Shown: one piece after another, positions 41,472-54,130 of the stretch
Numbering within the stretch: the first letter of the stretch is position 1
Layout of the letters: each line of letters opens with the position of its first letter
Source of the DNA: Pseudomonas phenolilytica
Lineage (GTDB): Bacteria > Pseudomonadota > Gammaproteobacteria > Pseudomonadales > Pseudomonadaceae
Assembly (NCBI RefSeq): GCF_021432765.1
Contig: NZ_CP058908.1
Coordinates: forward strand, 1,504,001 to 1,568,000
Direction of reading: 5' to 3'
Length of the DNA stretch: 64,000 nucleotides
The notes under the pieces: generated by a model
Database searches by the model: none
What the model was told of the DNA's origin: nothing
What the model saw: the letters and a program-made list of their open reading frames with translations, nothing else
Translations under genes and position numbers: made by a program

Positions 41472-42443
41472 ATGAAAGTGACCTTGCAGCCATCCGGCGC
41501 CGTTCTCGACGTAGTCCCCGGCGAACGCATTCTCGACGCCGCGCGGCGCCTGGGCTACGAGTGCCCGCAGAGCTGTCGCAACGGCAACTGCCATATCTGC
41601 GCTTCGCTGCTGGTTGAGGGGCGCGTGCGTCAAAGCGGCGAAGAACGTGACCACGGCGAGTTGCTTGCCTGTCTGGCCGAGCCATTGGAAGACTGCGTGC
41701 TGCACTGGGACGGCGTGCTGGCCCCCGGCGAGCTGCCGGTGCGCGAGCTGAGCTGCCAGCTGAGCGGCTACGAGGAAGTGGGTGGCGATGTGGTACGTCT
41801 GCTGCTGCGCCTGCCGGCCGGCAAGCAACCGCGTTACTACGCCGGGCAGTACCTGCTGCTGCAGCGCGCCGATGGCGAGTGGTCGGCGTTTTCCCTGGCC
41901 TCGGCTCCGGGGCGCGGGCGTGAGCTAGAGCTGCATGTACTTGCGCGCGAAGATTCGGCGATCGAGCTGCTGGCACATGTGCGCCGCCAGGGTTTCGCCC
42001 GCGTGCAACTGCCGTTCGGCGATACGCATCTGGCCGAGTTACCGGACGGTCCGCTGGTGCTGGTCGCCGCCGGTACCGGCATGGCGCAGATGCACAGCCT
42101 GATCGAATACTGCCGCGCCGCCGGCTTCGCACATCCGGTGCATCTGTACTGGGGCGTGCGGCGACCGGAAGACTTCTATCGTCTGCCGCACTGGGAAGAG
42201 TGGCAGGGTATGGCCAACCTGCACCTGCACCGGGTGGTCAGCGATGTCTGTGGCTGGGAGGAGCGCTGCGGGCTGCTGCACGAGGCGATTCGCGAGGATT
42301 TCAGCGACCTCGGCGAGCTGCACGTCTACGCCAGCGGCTCTCCTTCGATGGTCTATGGCACGCTGGACGCGCTGGTGGCGGCCGGTATGGATCCGCATCA
42401 GATGCGCGCCGATGTATTCGCCTACGCACCACGCGAGACCTGA
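41472..42443 (+). CDS. 2Fe-2S ferredoxin-NAD(P)H oxidoreductase (CDP-6-deoxyglucoseen reductase-like)
   Basis: The 323-residue protein joins an N-terminal plant-type 2Fe-2S ferredoxin (cysteines 35, 40, 43 and 67) to FAD- and NAD(P)H-binding domains of the ferredoxin-reductase type (FSLASAPGRGRELELHVL; LVLVAAGTGMAQMHSLIEYC). Such reductases pass electrons to oxygenases or related enzymes. In Pseudomonas this gene follows ubiD and is often labelled CDP-6-deoxy-delta-3,4-glucoseen reductase; the true partner is unknown, and a link to UbiD or flavin chemistry is only suggested by position. An alternative GTG start lies at 41466. Confidence 0.85.
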   Translation: MKVTLQPSGAVLDVVPGERILDAARRLGYECPQSCRNGNCHICASLLVEGRVRQSGEERDHGELLACLAEPLEDCVLHWDGVLAPGELPVRELSCQLSGYEEVGGDVVRLLLRLPAGKQPRYYAGQYLLLQRADGEWSAFSLASAPGRGRELELHVLAREDSAIELLAHVRRQGFARVQLPFGDTHLAELPDGPLVLVAAGTGMAQMHSLIEYCRAAGFAHPVHLYWGVRRPEDFYRLPHWEEWQGMANLHLHRVVSDVCGWEERCGLLHEAIREDFSDLGELHVYASGSPSMVYGTLDALVAAGMDPHQMRADVFAYAPRET

Positions 42444-42467
42444 ACGGCGGCGCAATAAAGCAAGCAG

Positions 42468-42496
42468 AAAAACGCCGGGTCGAGCCCGGCGTTTTT
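42468..42496. terminator. Bidirectional terminator between the reductase and SPOR genes
   Basis: AAAAACGCCGGG / CCCGGCGTTTTT is a perfect 12-base stem with a five-base loop. It gives a T run on both strands, so it can end both converging genes. Confidence 0.95.
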
Positions 42497-42500
42497 CGTT

Positions 42501-43172
42501 TCAGCGAACCTGGCGCTGTTGTAGCAGCAGATTCTTGTAGCCGCTGGCGGCCAGAGTCTTCTGCGCCGCGCCCAGTTGTTCACGGCTGCTGTACGGCCCG
42601 ACTAGGACGCGATACCAGGGTTCGTCGCGCACCTTGACGTTCTCCACGCGCACATCCTGGCCGAGCAGGATGATTTGGGCGCGCACCTTTTCCGCCTCGG
42701 CCTGCTGGCGGAACGAGCCGGCCTGGAGGAAATACTGCGTCACCGGCGCCTTGGCCACGGTCGGTGGCGGCGGCGGAACCTGACCGCTGAGGGCGGCCAG
42801 GGCGCGCGCTTCGTCGAGCTTGGCCGCTTCGGCCGGTGTCACCGGTTTGCTCGGCGGCGGCTCCGGCTGCTTGGTTTCCGGCGGCAGGATCACTTCCGAT
42901 TCCGGCAGCAGCGTGTAGAAGTCGTACTTGGGCTTGCTCGGCGGCTCGCTTGCCGCCGTGCTGTGCTTGGGCTGCTCCTTGATCGCGGCTTTGGGGGTTT
43001 CCTTGTTGCGCTTCACCTCGTCGCCACCCGGTTCCAGGCTGGCCAGGAAGACGATGAAACCGCCGATCACCAGTCCACAGGCGAGCCAGATCCAGCCGGG
43101 GACGGCTTTCTTCGTCGGCGCCTGGTAGCGACTGGCGCCGCGCTTGGGGGCGGCCTTCTTGCGCGCAGCCAC
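42501..43172 (-). CDS. SPOR-domain protein (FtsN-like layout)
   Basis: The 223-residue protein has a short basic cytoplasmic start, one membrane segment at about 25-45 (GWIWLACGLVIGGFIVFLAS), a long Pro/Lys-rich periplasmic linker, and a C-terminal SPOR domain at about 144-220 (YFLQAGSFRQQAEAEKVRAQ; VRDEPWYRVLVGPYSSREQL). SPOR domains bind denuded septal peptidoglycan, so a role in division like FtsN is likely. Its position next to argS matches the argS-ftsN linkage of other Gammaproteobacteria. The argS stop and its ATG are adjacent. Confidence 0.9.
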   Translation of the reverse strand: MAARKKAAPKRGASRYQAPTKKAVPGWIWLACGLVIGGFIVFLASLEPGGDEVKRNKETPKAAIKEQPKHSTAASEPPSKPKYDFYTLLPESEVILPPETKQPEPPPSKPVTPAEAAKLDEARALAALSGQVPPPPPTVAKAPVTQYFLQAGSFRQQAEAEKVRAQIILLGQDVRVENVKVRDEPWYRVLVGPYSSREQLGAAQKTLAASGYKNLLLQQRQVR

Positions 43173-44912
43173 TTACATCCGCTCCAGCGGTTCCAGGCCG
43201 AGCAGCTCCAGGCCCTGCTTGAGGGTTTTGCCGGTCAGGGCCGCCAGACGCAGGCGGCTGTCTTTCTGCGCCGGCTCGTCGGCGCCGAGGATCGGGCAAT
43301 GCTCGTAGAAGCTGGAGAACAGCCCGGCCAGGTCATAGAGGTAGCTGCACAGCTGGTGCGGTTCGCCTTTGGCGGCAACATTGTTCAGCACTTCGCCGAA
43401 CTGCGCGAGGCGGGCGGCCAGCGCCAGCTCCTGCTCGGCTTCCAGTCGGATGCGGCCGGTGATTTCATCGATGCCTTTGCCCAGCTTGCGGAACACGCTG
43501 GCCACGCGGGTGTAGGCATACAGCAGGTATGGCGCGGTGTTGCCTTCGAAGCTGAGCATCAACTCGAAGTTGAAGCGGTAGTCGCTGGTGCGGTGCTTGG
43601 ACAGGTCGGCGTATTTCACCGCGCTGATACCCACGGCACGGGCGATCTGGCGCAGCTCGCTTTCATCGAGCTCCGGATTCTTCTCCTTCACCAGGCTATA
43701 GGCGCGTTGCTCGGCTTCATCCAGCAGATCGATCAGCTTCACGGTGCCGCCGTCGCGAGTCTTGAACGGCCGGCCATCGGCACCGTTCATGGTGCCGAAG
43801 CCCATGTGCTCCAGCTGCATGCCGTCATGCACGAAGCCAGCGCGCCGCGCCACTTCGAAGGCCATCTGAAAATGCAGCGCCTGGCGCTGGTCGACGAAAT
43901 ACAGCACGCGATCGGCGTGTAGCACCTGGCTGCGATAACGCATGGCGGCGAGGTCGGTGGTGGCGTAGAGGTAGCCTCCACCGGCCTTCTGCACGATCAC
44001 CGGCAGCGGGTTGCCCTCGGCGTTCTTGAACTCGTCGAGGAACACGCACTGGGCACCGTCGTCCTCGGTCAGCAAGCCTTTCGTGCGCAGGGCCTCGACG
44101 ATGCCCGGCAGCTCGGCGTTATAGGCGCTCTCACCCTTGACGTCGGCCGGACTCAGGCTGACGCCGAGGCGGTCATAGACGGCTTGGCAGTGGCTCAGTG
44201 AGACGTCGTTGAAGCGCTGCCACAGACGCAGGCACTCGGCATCGCCGGCTTGCAGGCGAACCACCAGCTCGCGGGCGCGGTCGGCGAACTCGGCGGATTC
44301 GTCGAAGCGCTTCTTCGCCGCGCGGTAGAACTGCTCGAGATCGGCCAGCTCGCTTTCGGCGGCCGCCGGCTGCTCCTCCAGATAGGCCAGCAGCATGCCG
44401 AACTGGGTGCCCCAGTCACCGACGTGGTTCTGCCGGATCACGTCGTCGCCGAGGAAGGTCAGCACGCGCGCGACGGCGTCACCGATGATGGTCGAGCGCA
44501 GGTGGCCGACGTGCATTTCCTTGGCCAGGTTCGGCGACGACAGATCGATCACCACGCGCTGCGCTGCGCCGACTTTGCGCACCGCCAGCTGCGGATCGGC
44601 CAGGGCCGCCTCAAGGCGTTCGGCAAGGGCAGCGGTGTTCTGGAAGAAGTTGAGAAAGCCCGGGCCGGCGATCTCCACCTTGCTGACCTGAGCATCCTGC
44701 GGCAGCGCGGCGATCAGCTTCTCGGCCAGTTCACGCGGCTTCAGGCCGGCGGGCTTGGCCAGCATCATCGCGATGTTGCTGGCGAAGTCGCCGTGGCTCT
44801 TGTCCTTGGTGTTTTCCACCTGGATCGTCGGGCTCAGGCCAGCAGGCAGCACGCCGTCGGCGGTCAGGCGGTCGAGGGCTTGCTGGATCAGGTGGCGAAT
44901 GCTGTCTTTCAT
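43173..44912 (-). CDS. argS: Arginyl-tRNA synthetase
   Basis: The 579-residue class I synthetase charges tRNA-Arg. It contains the HIGH-type motif HVGH within [17 protein letters not shown], the N-terminal tRNA-binding domain (about 1-110), and the C-terminal anticodon-binding DALR domain (about 460-579, including [20 protein letters not shown]). The KMSK loop is degenerate, as is normal for many bacterial ArgRS. The gene runs into the SPOR gene without a gap. Confidence 0.97.
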   Translation of the reverse strand: MKDSIRHLIQQALDRLTADGVLPAGLSPTIQVENTKDKSHGDFASNIAMMLAKPAGLKPRELAEKLIAALPQDAQVSKVEIAGPGFLNFFQNTAALAERLEAALADPQLAVRKVGAAQRVVIDLSSPNLAKEMHVGHLRSTIIGDAVARVLTFLGDDVIRQNHVGDWGTQFGMLLAYLEEQPAAAESELADLEQFYRAAKKRFDESAEFADRARELVVRLQAGDAECLRLWQRFNDVSLSHCQAVYDRLGVSLSPADVKGESAYNAELPGIVEALRTKGLLTEDDGAQCVFLDEFKNAEGNPLPVIVQKAGGGYLYATTDLAAMRYRSQVLHADRVLYFVDQRQALHFQMAFEVARRAGFVHDGMQLEHMGFGTMNGADGRPFKTRDGGTVKLIDLLDEAEQRAYSLVKEKNPELDESELRQIARAVGISAVKYADLSKHRTSDYRFNFELMLSFEGNTAPYLLYAYTRVASVFRKLGKGIDEITGRIRLEAEQELALAARLAQFGEVLNNVAAKGEPHQLCSYLYDLAGLFSSFYEHCPILGADEPAQKDSRLRLAALTGKTLKQGLELLGLEPLERM

Positions 44913-45014
44913 GATCGGCTCGGTCGGGCGGGCTTGCGCGAAAACCCGGCATTATAGAAGCAGCGACAAGCTTCAGGCCACCGGTGGCAAGCCACCGCCG
45001 GCGTTCACCTGCCG

Positions 45015-47237
<2,223 letters not shown>

Positions 47238-47315
47238 GCGGCAATCCCTGGAGAGCGGGCGCCGATGGTAAACGATCGCCGCGCGCGCTGCTGCTTTGGC
47301 GGCCACGGCCCGCGC

Positions 47316-47343
47316 TTGCATCACCCGAATGCTCTGGTATCAT
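47316..47343 (+). promoter_or_regulatory. Sigma-70 promoter of rpmE
   Basis: TTGCAT (47316-47321), a 16-base spacer and TATCAT (47338-47343) face rpmE, about 67 bases before its ATG. This gives five of six and four of six matches to the consensus in a GC-rich context. Confidence 0.6.
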
Positions 47344-47410
47344 TCGCGCCCTAATTCGTGCGGTACTCGGCATAGGGTCGGGTGGCGGCACGCAATCCAG
47401 AGGATTCATC

Positions 47411-47623
47411 ATGAAAGCCGATATCCATCCGAACTACGTCGAAATCGACGCCACCTGCAGCTGCGGCAACGTCATCAAGACTCGCTCCACGCTGGGCAAG
47501 AACCTGAACATCGACGTGTGCTCCGAATGCCACCCGTTCTACACCGGCAAGCAGAAGGTACTGGATACCGGCGGCCGTATCGATCGCTTCAAGCAGCGTT
47601 TCGGTGTGTTCGGCGCCAAGTAA
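47411..47623 (+). CDS. rpmE: Ribosomal protein bL31
   Basis: The 70-residue ribosomal protein bL31 is the zinc-binding type: Cys16, Cys18, Cys37 and Cys40 form the metal site (CSCGNV and [11 protein letters not shown]). It sits in the large subunit and contacts the small one. ATG 47411 gives the conserved start [12 protein letters not shown]. The C+ form suggests that zinc shortage may be met by a C- paralogue elsewhere. The downstream hairpin at 47664 appears to be its terminator. Confidence 0.97.
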   Translation: MKADIHPNYVEIDATCSCGNVIKTRSTLGKNLNIDVCSECHPFYTGKQKVLDTGGRIDRFKQRFGVFGAK

Positions 47624-47642
47624 GCTGGCGTATCGAGAACTT

Positions 47643-48434
47643 ATGCAGTTCTCCGAGTACATGAAAAAGGCGTCCCTGGTGGGCGCCTTTTTCGTTTCCG
47701 TCACCTGCAGCTTGTCGGTGCAGGCCTTCTGTCCGGCACCGGAGCGCCTGCCTCAGTTCGCGGTAGCGCAGGTCATCGATGGCGATACCCTGCGCCTGAC
47801 CGACGGCCGCAGCGTCCGCCTGATTGGCCTTAACACGCCGGAGCTGGGACGTAAGGGACGTGCCGCCGAGCCGCTGGCAGACGCGGCGCGTAGCCATCTG
47901 CAGCAACTGGTGAAGGCCAGTGACGGTCGGCTCGGTCTGCGCATGGGGGGCGAAGCGCGCGATCGCTACGGTCGCGTGCTGGCGCATGCTTACGATGCGC
48001 AGGGAAACAACTTGGAGGCAGCATTGCTGGCGCAGGGGCTCGGCTTCTTCGTCGCGGTGGCGCCCAATACCGAACTGGTCGACTGCCATCGTACTGCCGA
48101 GGCGCAGGCGCGCCAACAGCATCGAGGTCTCTGGAAGCGACCGCTGCTGCGCCAGGCGCGGGAAATTCGCGCCGGCGGCTTCGCTCTGGTCGAAGGGCGG
48201 GTCGAGCGCGTCGAGCGCAACCGCGGGGGGCTGTGGATCGAGCTTGACGGACCGCTGGTGCTGCACGTGCCGCTACGCGATGTCGCAGCGTTCGCTGCGG
48301 TGCAGGCGTCGCTGCGAGGTGCGCGAATCGAGGCGCGCGGCTGGGTGGTCGATCGTGGCTCGCGGACGCGACGCGATCAGGCGCGCTGGCTGATGCGGCT
48401 GTCTCATCCGGCGGCGCTTGTCGTTCGTCCGTGA
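47643..48434 (+). CDS. Secreted thermonuclease-family nuclease
   Basis: The protein (263 residues from ATG 47643) has a signal peptide (KKASLVGAFFVSVTCSLSVQ, cleavage after SVQA) and a staphylococcal nuclease-like domain: VIDGDTLRLTDGRSVRLIGL with NTPELG, GEARDRYGRVLAHAYD and HRGLWKRPLL. It should degrade DNA or RNA in the periplasm or outside; the C-terminal 80 residues form an extra OB-like or unknown domain. ATG 47643 has GAG six bases upstream; ATG 47661 is a plausible alternative. A terminator-like hairpin covers its early codons. Confidence 0.9.
   Translation: MQFSEYMKKASLVGAFFVSVTCSLSVQAFCPAPERLPQFAVAQVIDGDTLRLTDGRSVRLIGLNTPELGRKGRAAEPLADAARSHLQQLVKASDGRLGLRMGGEARDRYGRVLAHAYDAQGNNLEAALLAQGLGFFVAVAPNTELVDCHRTAEAQARQQHRGLWKRPLLRQAREIRAGGFALVEGRVERVERNRGGLWIELDGPLVLHVPLRDVAAFAAVQASLRGARIEARGWVVDRGSRTRRDQARWLMRLSHPAALVVRP
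47664..47692 (+). terminator. Terminator-like hairpin inside the start of the nuclease gene
   Basis: AAAAAGGCG (47664-47672) and CGCCTTTTT (47684-47692) are perfectly complementary; three further pairs (one G-U) extend the stem to 12 with a five-base loop. The T run belongs to the second arm. It lies 41 bases after the rpmE stop, so it probably ends rpmE, yet it encodes the signal peptide of the nuclease. Confidence 0.75.
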
Positions 48435-48510
48435 GAAAACGCCGTTTAGCCTGGCATTTATTCCCTAAAAGTCGCAGTCATCAGCGCTTGACACTCTCCT
48501 CTTGGCTCGC

Positions 48511-48540
48511 TTGTGACGGCGCGCGCTCTTGGCGTATGCT
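48511..48540 (+). promoter_or_regulatory. Candidate promoter of the malic enzyme gene
   Basis: TTGTGA (48511-48516), an 18-base spacer and TATGCT (48535-48540) lie about 42 bases before the malic enzyme start. Four of six matches in each box. Confidence 0.4.
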
Positions 48541-48581
48541 CGACCGCCTGTCTGTCCCAGTAAAAACAAGCGGAAATGCCA

Positions 48582-49850
48582 ATGACTGACCTGAAAACCG
48601 CCGCTCTCGACTACCATTCCCAGCCGCGTCCGGGAAAACTGAGTGTCGAGCTGACCAAGCCTACCGCCACCGCCCGCGATCTGTCGCTGGCCTACAGTCC
48701 AGGTGTTGCCGCTCCCGTACGAGAAATCGCTCGTGATCCCGAGCTGGCCTACCGCTATACCGGCAAGGGCAATCTGGTCGCTGTGATCTCCGACGGTACC
48801 GCGATTCTCGGTCTGGGCAACCTCGGCCCGCTGGCCTCCAAGCCGGTGATGGAGGGCAAGGGTGTGCTGTTCAAGCGCTTCGCCGGCGTCGATGTGTTCG
48901 ACATCGAGGTGGACGCCGAAAGCCCGCAGGCCTTCATCGACACTGTCAAGCGCATCTCGATCACCTTCGGTGGTATTAACCTGGAAGACATCAAAGCGCC
49001 CGAGTGCTTCGAGATCGAGCGCGCGCTTATCGAGCAGTGCGATATTCCAGTCTTCCATGACGATCAGCACGGCACGGCCATCGTGACCGCGGCGGGCATG
49101 CTCAACGCGTTGGAGATCGCTGGCAAGACCATCGAAGAGGCAAAAATTGTTTGCCTCGGTGCCGGCGCTGCCGCGACGTCCTGCATGAAGCTGCTGGTCA
49201 GCATCGGCGCGAAGATCGAGAACATCTTCATGGTCGACCGCAAGGGCGTGATTCATGCCGGTCGCGACGATCTCAACCAGTACAAGGCGATCTTTGCCCA
49301 CGAAACCGACAAGCGCACGCTGGACGATGCGCTGGACGGCGCCGATGTGTTCGTCGGCCTGTCCGGGGCCAATCTGCTGAGTGCCGAGGGTCTCAAGCGC
49401 ATGGCGGCCGATCCGATCGTTTTCGCCTGCTCCAATCCGGATCCGGAGATCAGTCCCGAGCTGGCGCACGCCACCCGTTCCGACGTCATTATGGCCACCG
49501 GTCGTTCGGACTACCCGAATCAGGTTAACAACGTGCTTGGCTTCCCGTTCATCTTCCGCGGTGCGCTGGACGTGCGGGCGACCCGCATCAACGAGGAAAT
49601 GAAGATCGCTGCGGCGCTCGCCCTGCGTGATCTGGCGAAGCTGCCGGTGCCGGCGGAAGTCGCGGCTGCCTATGGCGTGTCCGACCTGCAGTTCGGTCGC
49701 GAGTACATCATTCCGAAACCGATGGACCCGCGTCTGATCACGCTGGTATCGGACGCGGTTGCCAAGGCGGCAATCGACAGCGGCGTGGCGACGTTGCCCT
49801 ATCCGTCGAACTACCCGCTCAAGTCGGTCAACGACGTATTCAACGGCTGA
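48582..49850 (+). CDS. Malic enzyme, MaeB-like, without phosphotransacetylase domain
   Basis: The 422-residue enzyme decarboxylates malate to pyruvate, linking the TCA cycle to gluconeogenesis and NADPH supply. It shows the malic enzyme N-terminal domain (LSLAYSPGVAAPVREIARDP), the metal/substrate motif IPVFHDDQHGTAIVTAAGML, and an NAD(P)-binding fold (KIVCLGAGAAATSCMKLLVS). The long MaeB form of E. coli has an extra C-terminal phosphotransacetylase-like domain of about 330 residues; this one lacks it. ATG 48582 is preferred over 48576 because GGA is seven bases away. Confidence 0.95.
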   Translation: MTDLKTAALDYHSQPRPGKLSVELTKPTATARDLSLAYSPGVAAPVREIARDPELAYRYTGKGNLVAVISDGTAILGLGNLGPLASKPVMEGKGVLFKRFAGVDVFDIEVDAESPQAFIDTVKRISITFGGINLEDIKAPECFEIERALIEQCDIPVFHDDQHGTAIVTAAGMLNALEIAGKTIEEAKIVCLGAGAAATSCMKLLVSIGAKIENIFMVDRKGVIHAGRDDLNQYKAIFAHETDKRTLDDALDGADVFVGLSGANLLSAEGLKRMAADPIVFACSNPDPEISPELAHATRSDVIMATGRSDYPNQVNNVLGFPFIFRGALDVRATRINEEMKIAAALALRDLAKLPVPAEVAAAYGVSDLQFGREYIIPKPMDPRLITLVSDAVAKAAIDSGVATLPYPSNYPLKSVNDVFNG

Positions 49851-49864
49851 TCCCGACCTGAATG

Positions 49865-49896
49865 AAAAAGCCCCGCAGATTCTGCGGGGCTTTTTT
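49865..49896. terminator. Bidirectional terminator between malic enzyme gene and mrcA
   Basis: AAAAAGCCCCGC and GCGGGGCTTTTT pair in a strong stem with a T run on both strands. It can serve both convergent genes. Confidence 0.95.
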
Positions 49897-49915
49897 GTTT
49901 GGGGTCGAAGGGGTT

Positions 49916-52315
49916 CTAGAACAGGTCGATCGGCGCCGCTTCGCTGGCTGGCAAAGGGCTGCCAGGCACCGGCGCGCCGGGCTCGAGTTCGCTCATCGAG
50001 GGGGGCGAGTCTTCGCTTTTGAATAGCTCGAAATATGCATTCGGCGTCGACGGTGTTGCTGCACGGCCGCTCTGCGGATCGACCCGTAGTGTCAGCAGCC
50101 CGGCGGGCTCGGCTGGCAAATGTTCTGGAAGATCTTTGAGCACGGTTCCCATGTACTTCATCCAGATGGGCAATGCCACGGTGCCGCCGTACTCGTGCCG
50201 GCCTAGGCTCTGTGGCTGATCGAAGCCGGCCCAGACCGTCGTCACCAGATCCGCGTTGTAGCCCGAGAACCAGCTATCGATCGAATCGTTGGTGGTGCCG
50301 GTCTTACCGGCTAAGTCGTGGCGGCCGAGCGCCAGCGCGCGCCGGCCGGTACCGCGAGTGATCACGTCCTGCAACATGCTGGTCATGATATAGGCGGTTC
50401 GTTCATCGATGATCTGCTCGGCAGTGCGGGGGGGCGTGTCCGCCTCCGCAGGTGCGACTTGGTCCGTACTGACGGTGGCCGCGTTCGGCGCATCCGGAAC
50501 ACGGGTGGGGTTGGCGGCGAAGACCTGCTGGCCTTCGCGATCCTCGACGCGCTCGATGAGATAGGGCTCGATCTTGTAGCCCCCGTTGGCGAACACGGTC
50601 CAGCCGGTAGCGATCTCCATCGGTGTGAGCGTCGCGGTGCCCAGCGCCAGCGAAAGGTTGCGTGGCAGATCCTGCGCTTGGAAGCCGAAACGGCTGATGT
50701 AGTCGATGGTGTAATCGATGCCAATGCTTTGCAGTAGCCGGATCGAAACGAGGTTACGCGACTTATATAGCGCCTCGCGCATGCGGATAGGACCGAGGAA
50801 GGTGTTGTTGTCGTTCTTCGGTCGCCAGATGCGATCCATCCCTTCTTCCACGAAGACGATTGGCGAGTCGTTAACGAGCGTGGCGGCGGTGTAGCCCGCG
50901 TCGAGCGCGGCGCTGTAGACGAAGGGTTTGAAGCTCGAGCCCGGCTGGCGTTTGGCCTGGATCGCACGGTTATATTTGCTTTGACCGAACGAAAAACCAC
51001 CGGCCAATGCTTCGATGGAGCCGTCGACGGGATCCAGCGATACCAGCGCTGCCTGTGCGACTGGAACCTGGCTAAAGGTGGCACTCTCGCCATCGAGACG
51101 GATGCGGATCAGGTCGCCACGCGCCACGACATCGGCAGGTCGCTGGGGGCGAGGACCAAGGCTGTTGGTGGCCAGAAACGGCCGGGCCCATTTCATGCTC
51201 TCCCAGCTCACCGCGTGTTCGCTGCCGTCACGCAACAGCACCTTGATCCCTTCGCCGCCGACCTGGCTGACGATTGCCGGGAGCAGGCCGGAAAGTGCGC
51301 GATGCTGCGCCAGTTCTTCAAGCCAGACAGCTGGTGTCTTGTCACCCAGGCGAGCCTCGGGACCCCGGTACCCGTGGCGTTGGTCGTATTCGATCAGGCC
51401 TTCAAACAACGCCCGATTGGCGGCCTGTTGCCGCTCACTGCTGACGGTGGTGTAGACGCGAAAGCCATCGGTATAGGCTGCACTGCCGAAGCGGCCGACC
51501 ATCTCCGCGCGTGCCATTTCGGCGATGTAGGCTGCATCCAGCTCCGGCGCAGCGCCATGGTAGCGTGCGGTTTCGGGCTCAGCGATGGCTTGCTGGTAGC
51601 TGGCCTCATCGATCGAGCCCAATCGATACATGCGACCCAGAATCCAGTCGCGGCGCTCCTTGCTGCGAGCGGGATTGACCAGTGGATTGAACGCCGAGGG
51701 GGCTTTGGGTAGGCCGGCAATCATCGCCTTCTGAGCGAGGGTCAGCTCGCCGATCGATTTACCGTAATAGACCTGCGCCGCCGCCTCGATACCGTAGGCT
51801 CGATGACCCAGGTAGATCTTGTTCACGTAGAGCTCGAGAATTTCGTTCTTGGTGAGCTCGCGCTCGATCTGCAGGGCCAGCAGAATTTCATTGATCTTGC
51901 GGGAAAAGCTGCGCTCGCTAGTCAGGAAGAAGTTCTTGGCGACCTGCATGGTGATAGTGCTGCCGCCGGTCTGAATGTGGCCGCTCTTCAATAATTGCGC
52001 GGCAGCGCGCAGCAGCCCGGTGACGTCGACGCCATAATGATTTGCGAAATTGTCGTCTTCGGCGGCCAGCAGCGCCTGGATGAAGTCGCTGGGAATCTCC
52101 TCGAAGCGAACAGGAGAACGACGCATTTCCCCGAACTCCGCAATGAGCTTGTCATCGGCGCTGTAGACCCGCAGCGGGATCTGCAGCTGGATGCTGCGTA
52201 GCGAATCCACGGACGGCAGGTTCGGACTCAGATAGAGAAAAGCACCGCTGAGGCTGAGCGCAAATGCGCAAAAAAGTGCAAGGCAAGACCAGAAGAGAAA
52301 CTTCAGAAAGCGCAT
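49916..52315 (-). CDS. mrcA: Penicillin-binding protein 1A (bifunctional)
   Basis: The 799-residue class A PBP builds and cross-links peptidoglycan. It has a membrane anchor at about 5-27, a glycosyltransferase domain (catalytic Glu in ALLAAEDDNFANHYGVD; GGSTITMQVAKNFFL), and a transpeptidase domain with active-site Ser in GSSFKPFVYSAALD and KTGT in LAGKTGTTNDSIDSWFSGYN. The OB-like region between the domains marks it as the PBP1A type. In P. aeruginosa the orthologue ponA is divergent from pilM, as here. Confidence 0.96.
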   Translation of the reverse strand: MRFLKFLFWSCLALFCAFALSLSGAFLYLSPNLPSVDSLRSIQLQIPLRVYSADDKLIAEFGEMRRSPVRFEEIPSDFIQALLAAEDDNFANHYGVDVTGLLRAAAQLLKSGHIQTGGSTITMQVAKNFFLTSERSFSRKINEILLALQIERELTKNEILELYVNKIYLGHRAYGIEAAAQVYYGKSIGELTLAQKAMIAGLPKAPSAFNPLVNPARSKERRDWILGRMYRLGSIDEASYQQAIAEPETARYHGAAPELDAAYIAEMARAEMVGRFGSAAYTDGFRVYTTVSSERQQAANRALFEGLIEYDQRHGYRGPEARLGDKTPAVWLEELAQHRALSGLLPAIVSQVGGEGIKVLLRDGSEHAVSWESMKWARPFLATNSLGPRPQRPADVVARGDLIRIRLDGESATFSQVPVAQAALVSLDPVDGSIEALAGGFSFGQSKYNRAIQAKRQPGSSFKPFVYSAALDAGYTAATLVNDSPIVFVEEGMDRIWRPKNDNNTFLGPIRMREALYKSRNLVSIRLLQSIGIDYTIDYISRFGFQAQDLPRNLSLALGTATLTPMEIATGWTVFANGGYKIEPYLIERVEDREGQQVFAANPTRVPDAPNAATVSTDQVAPAEADTPPRTAEQIIDERTAYIMTSMLQDVITRGTGRRALALGRHDLAGKTGTTNDSIDSWFSGYNADLVTTVWAGFDQPQSLGRHEYGGTVALPIWMKYMGTVLKDLPEHLPAEPAGLLTLRVDPQSGRAATPSTPNAYFELFKSEDSPPSMSELEPGAPVPGSPLPASEAAPIDLF

Positions 52316-53557
<1,242 letters not shown>

Positions 53558-53558
<1 letters not shown>

Positions 53559-54130
53559 TGGCACGGATCAACCTGCTTCCCTGGCGCGAGCAGCTGCGCG
53601 AGGAGCGTAAGCAGCGCTTCCTGGCGACGTTGGCCGGTGTACTTCTGCTCGCGGGTGGACTTGTCTTCCTCGGTGATCGTTATTTTCAAGGTGCTATCGA
53701 GTATCAGAACGCGCGTAACGACTTCGTGCGCAAGGAGATTGCTGTGCTCGATGCGCGTATCAAGGAGATCCGAGAGCTGAAAGAGCGGCGCCAGCAGCTT
53801 CTGGAGCGCATGAAGATCATTCAGGATCTACAAGGCAATCGACCGGTTATCGGTCGTGTGTTCGATCAGTTGGTGCGCACCTTGCCCGATGGCGTCTATT
53901 TCACCGGCTTGAAGATGACCGGGAAGAACATCGCCATCGTCGGCGCCGCCGAATCGAATAATCGGGTTTCCAACCTGATGCGCAACCTCGATGGGTCAGA
54001 TTGGCTTGATGCGCCGAACCTCACGGAGGTCAAGGCGGTCACCGCAGGCGCGGTGGATCAGGAAAACGTGTTCCAGCTTACGGTGCAACAGACGCAGCCT
54101 GGCGTCGCCATGGAAGGAGGCAAGCCATGA
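53558..54130 (+). CDS. pilN: Type IV pilus assembly protein PilN
   Basis: The 190-residue inner-membrane protein has the cytoplasmic PilM-binding motif MARINLLPWREQLREERKQR, one membrane segment at about 23-43, a periplasmic coiled coil, and a ferredoxin-like domain (about 95-180). PilN dimerises with PilO and links the motor complex to PilP and the secretin. ATG 53558 overlaps the pilM stop, indicating coupled translation, and its own stop overlaps pilO by four bases. Confidence 0.96.
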
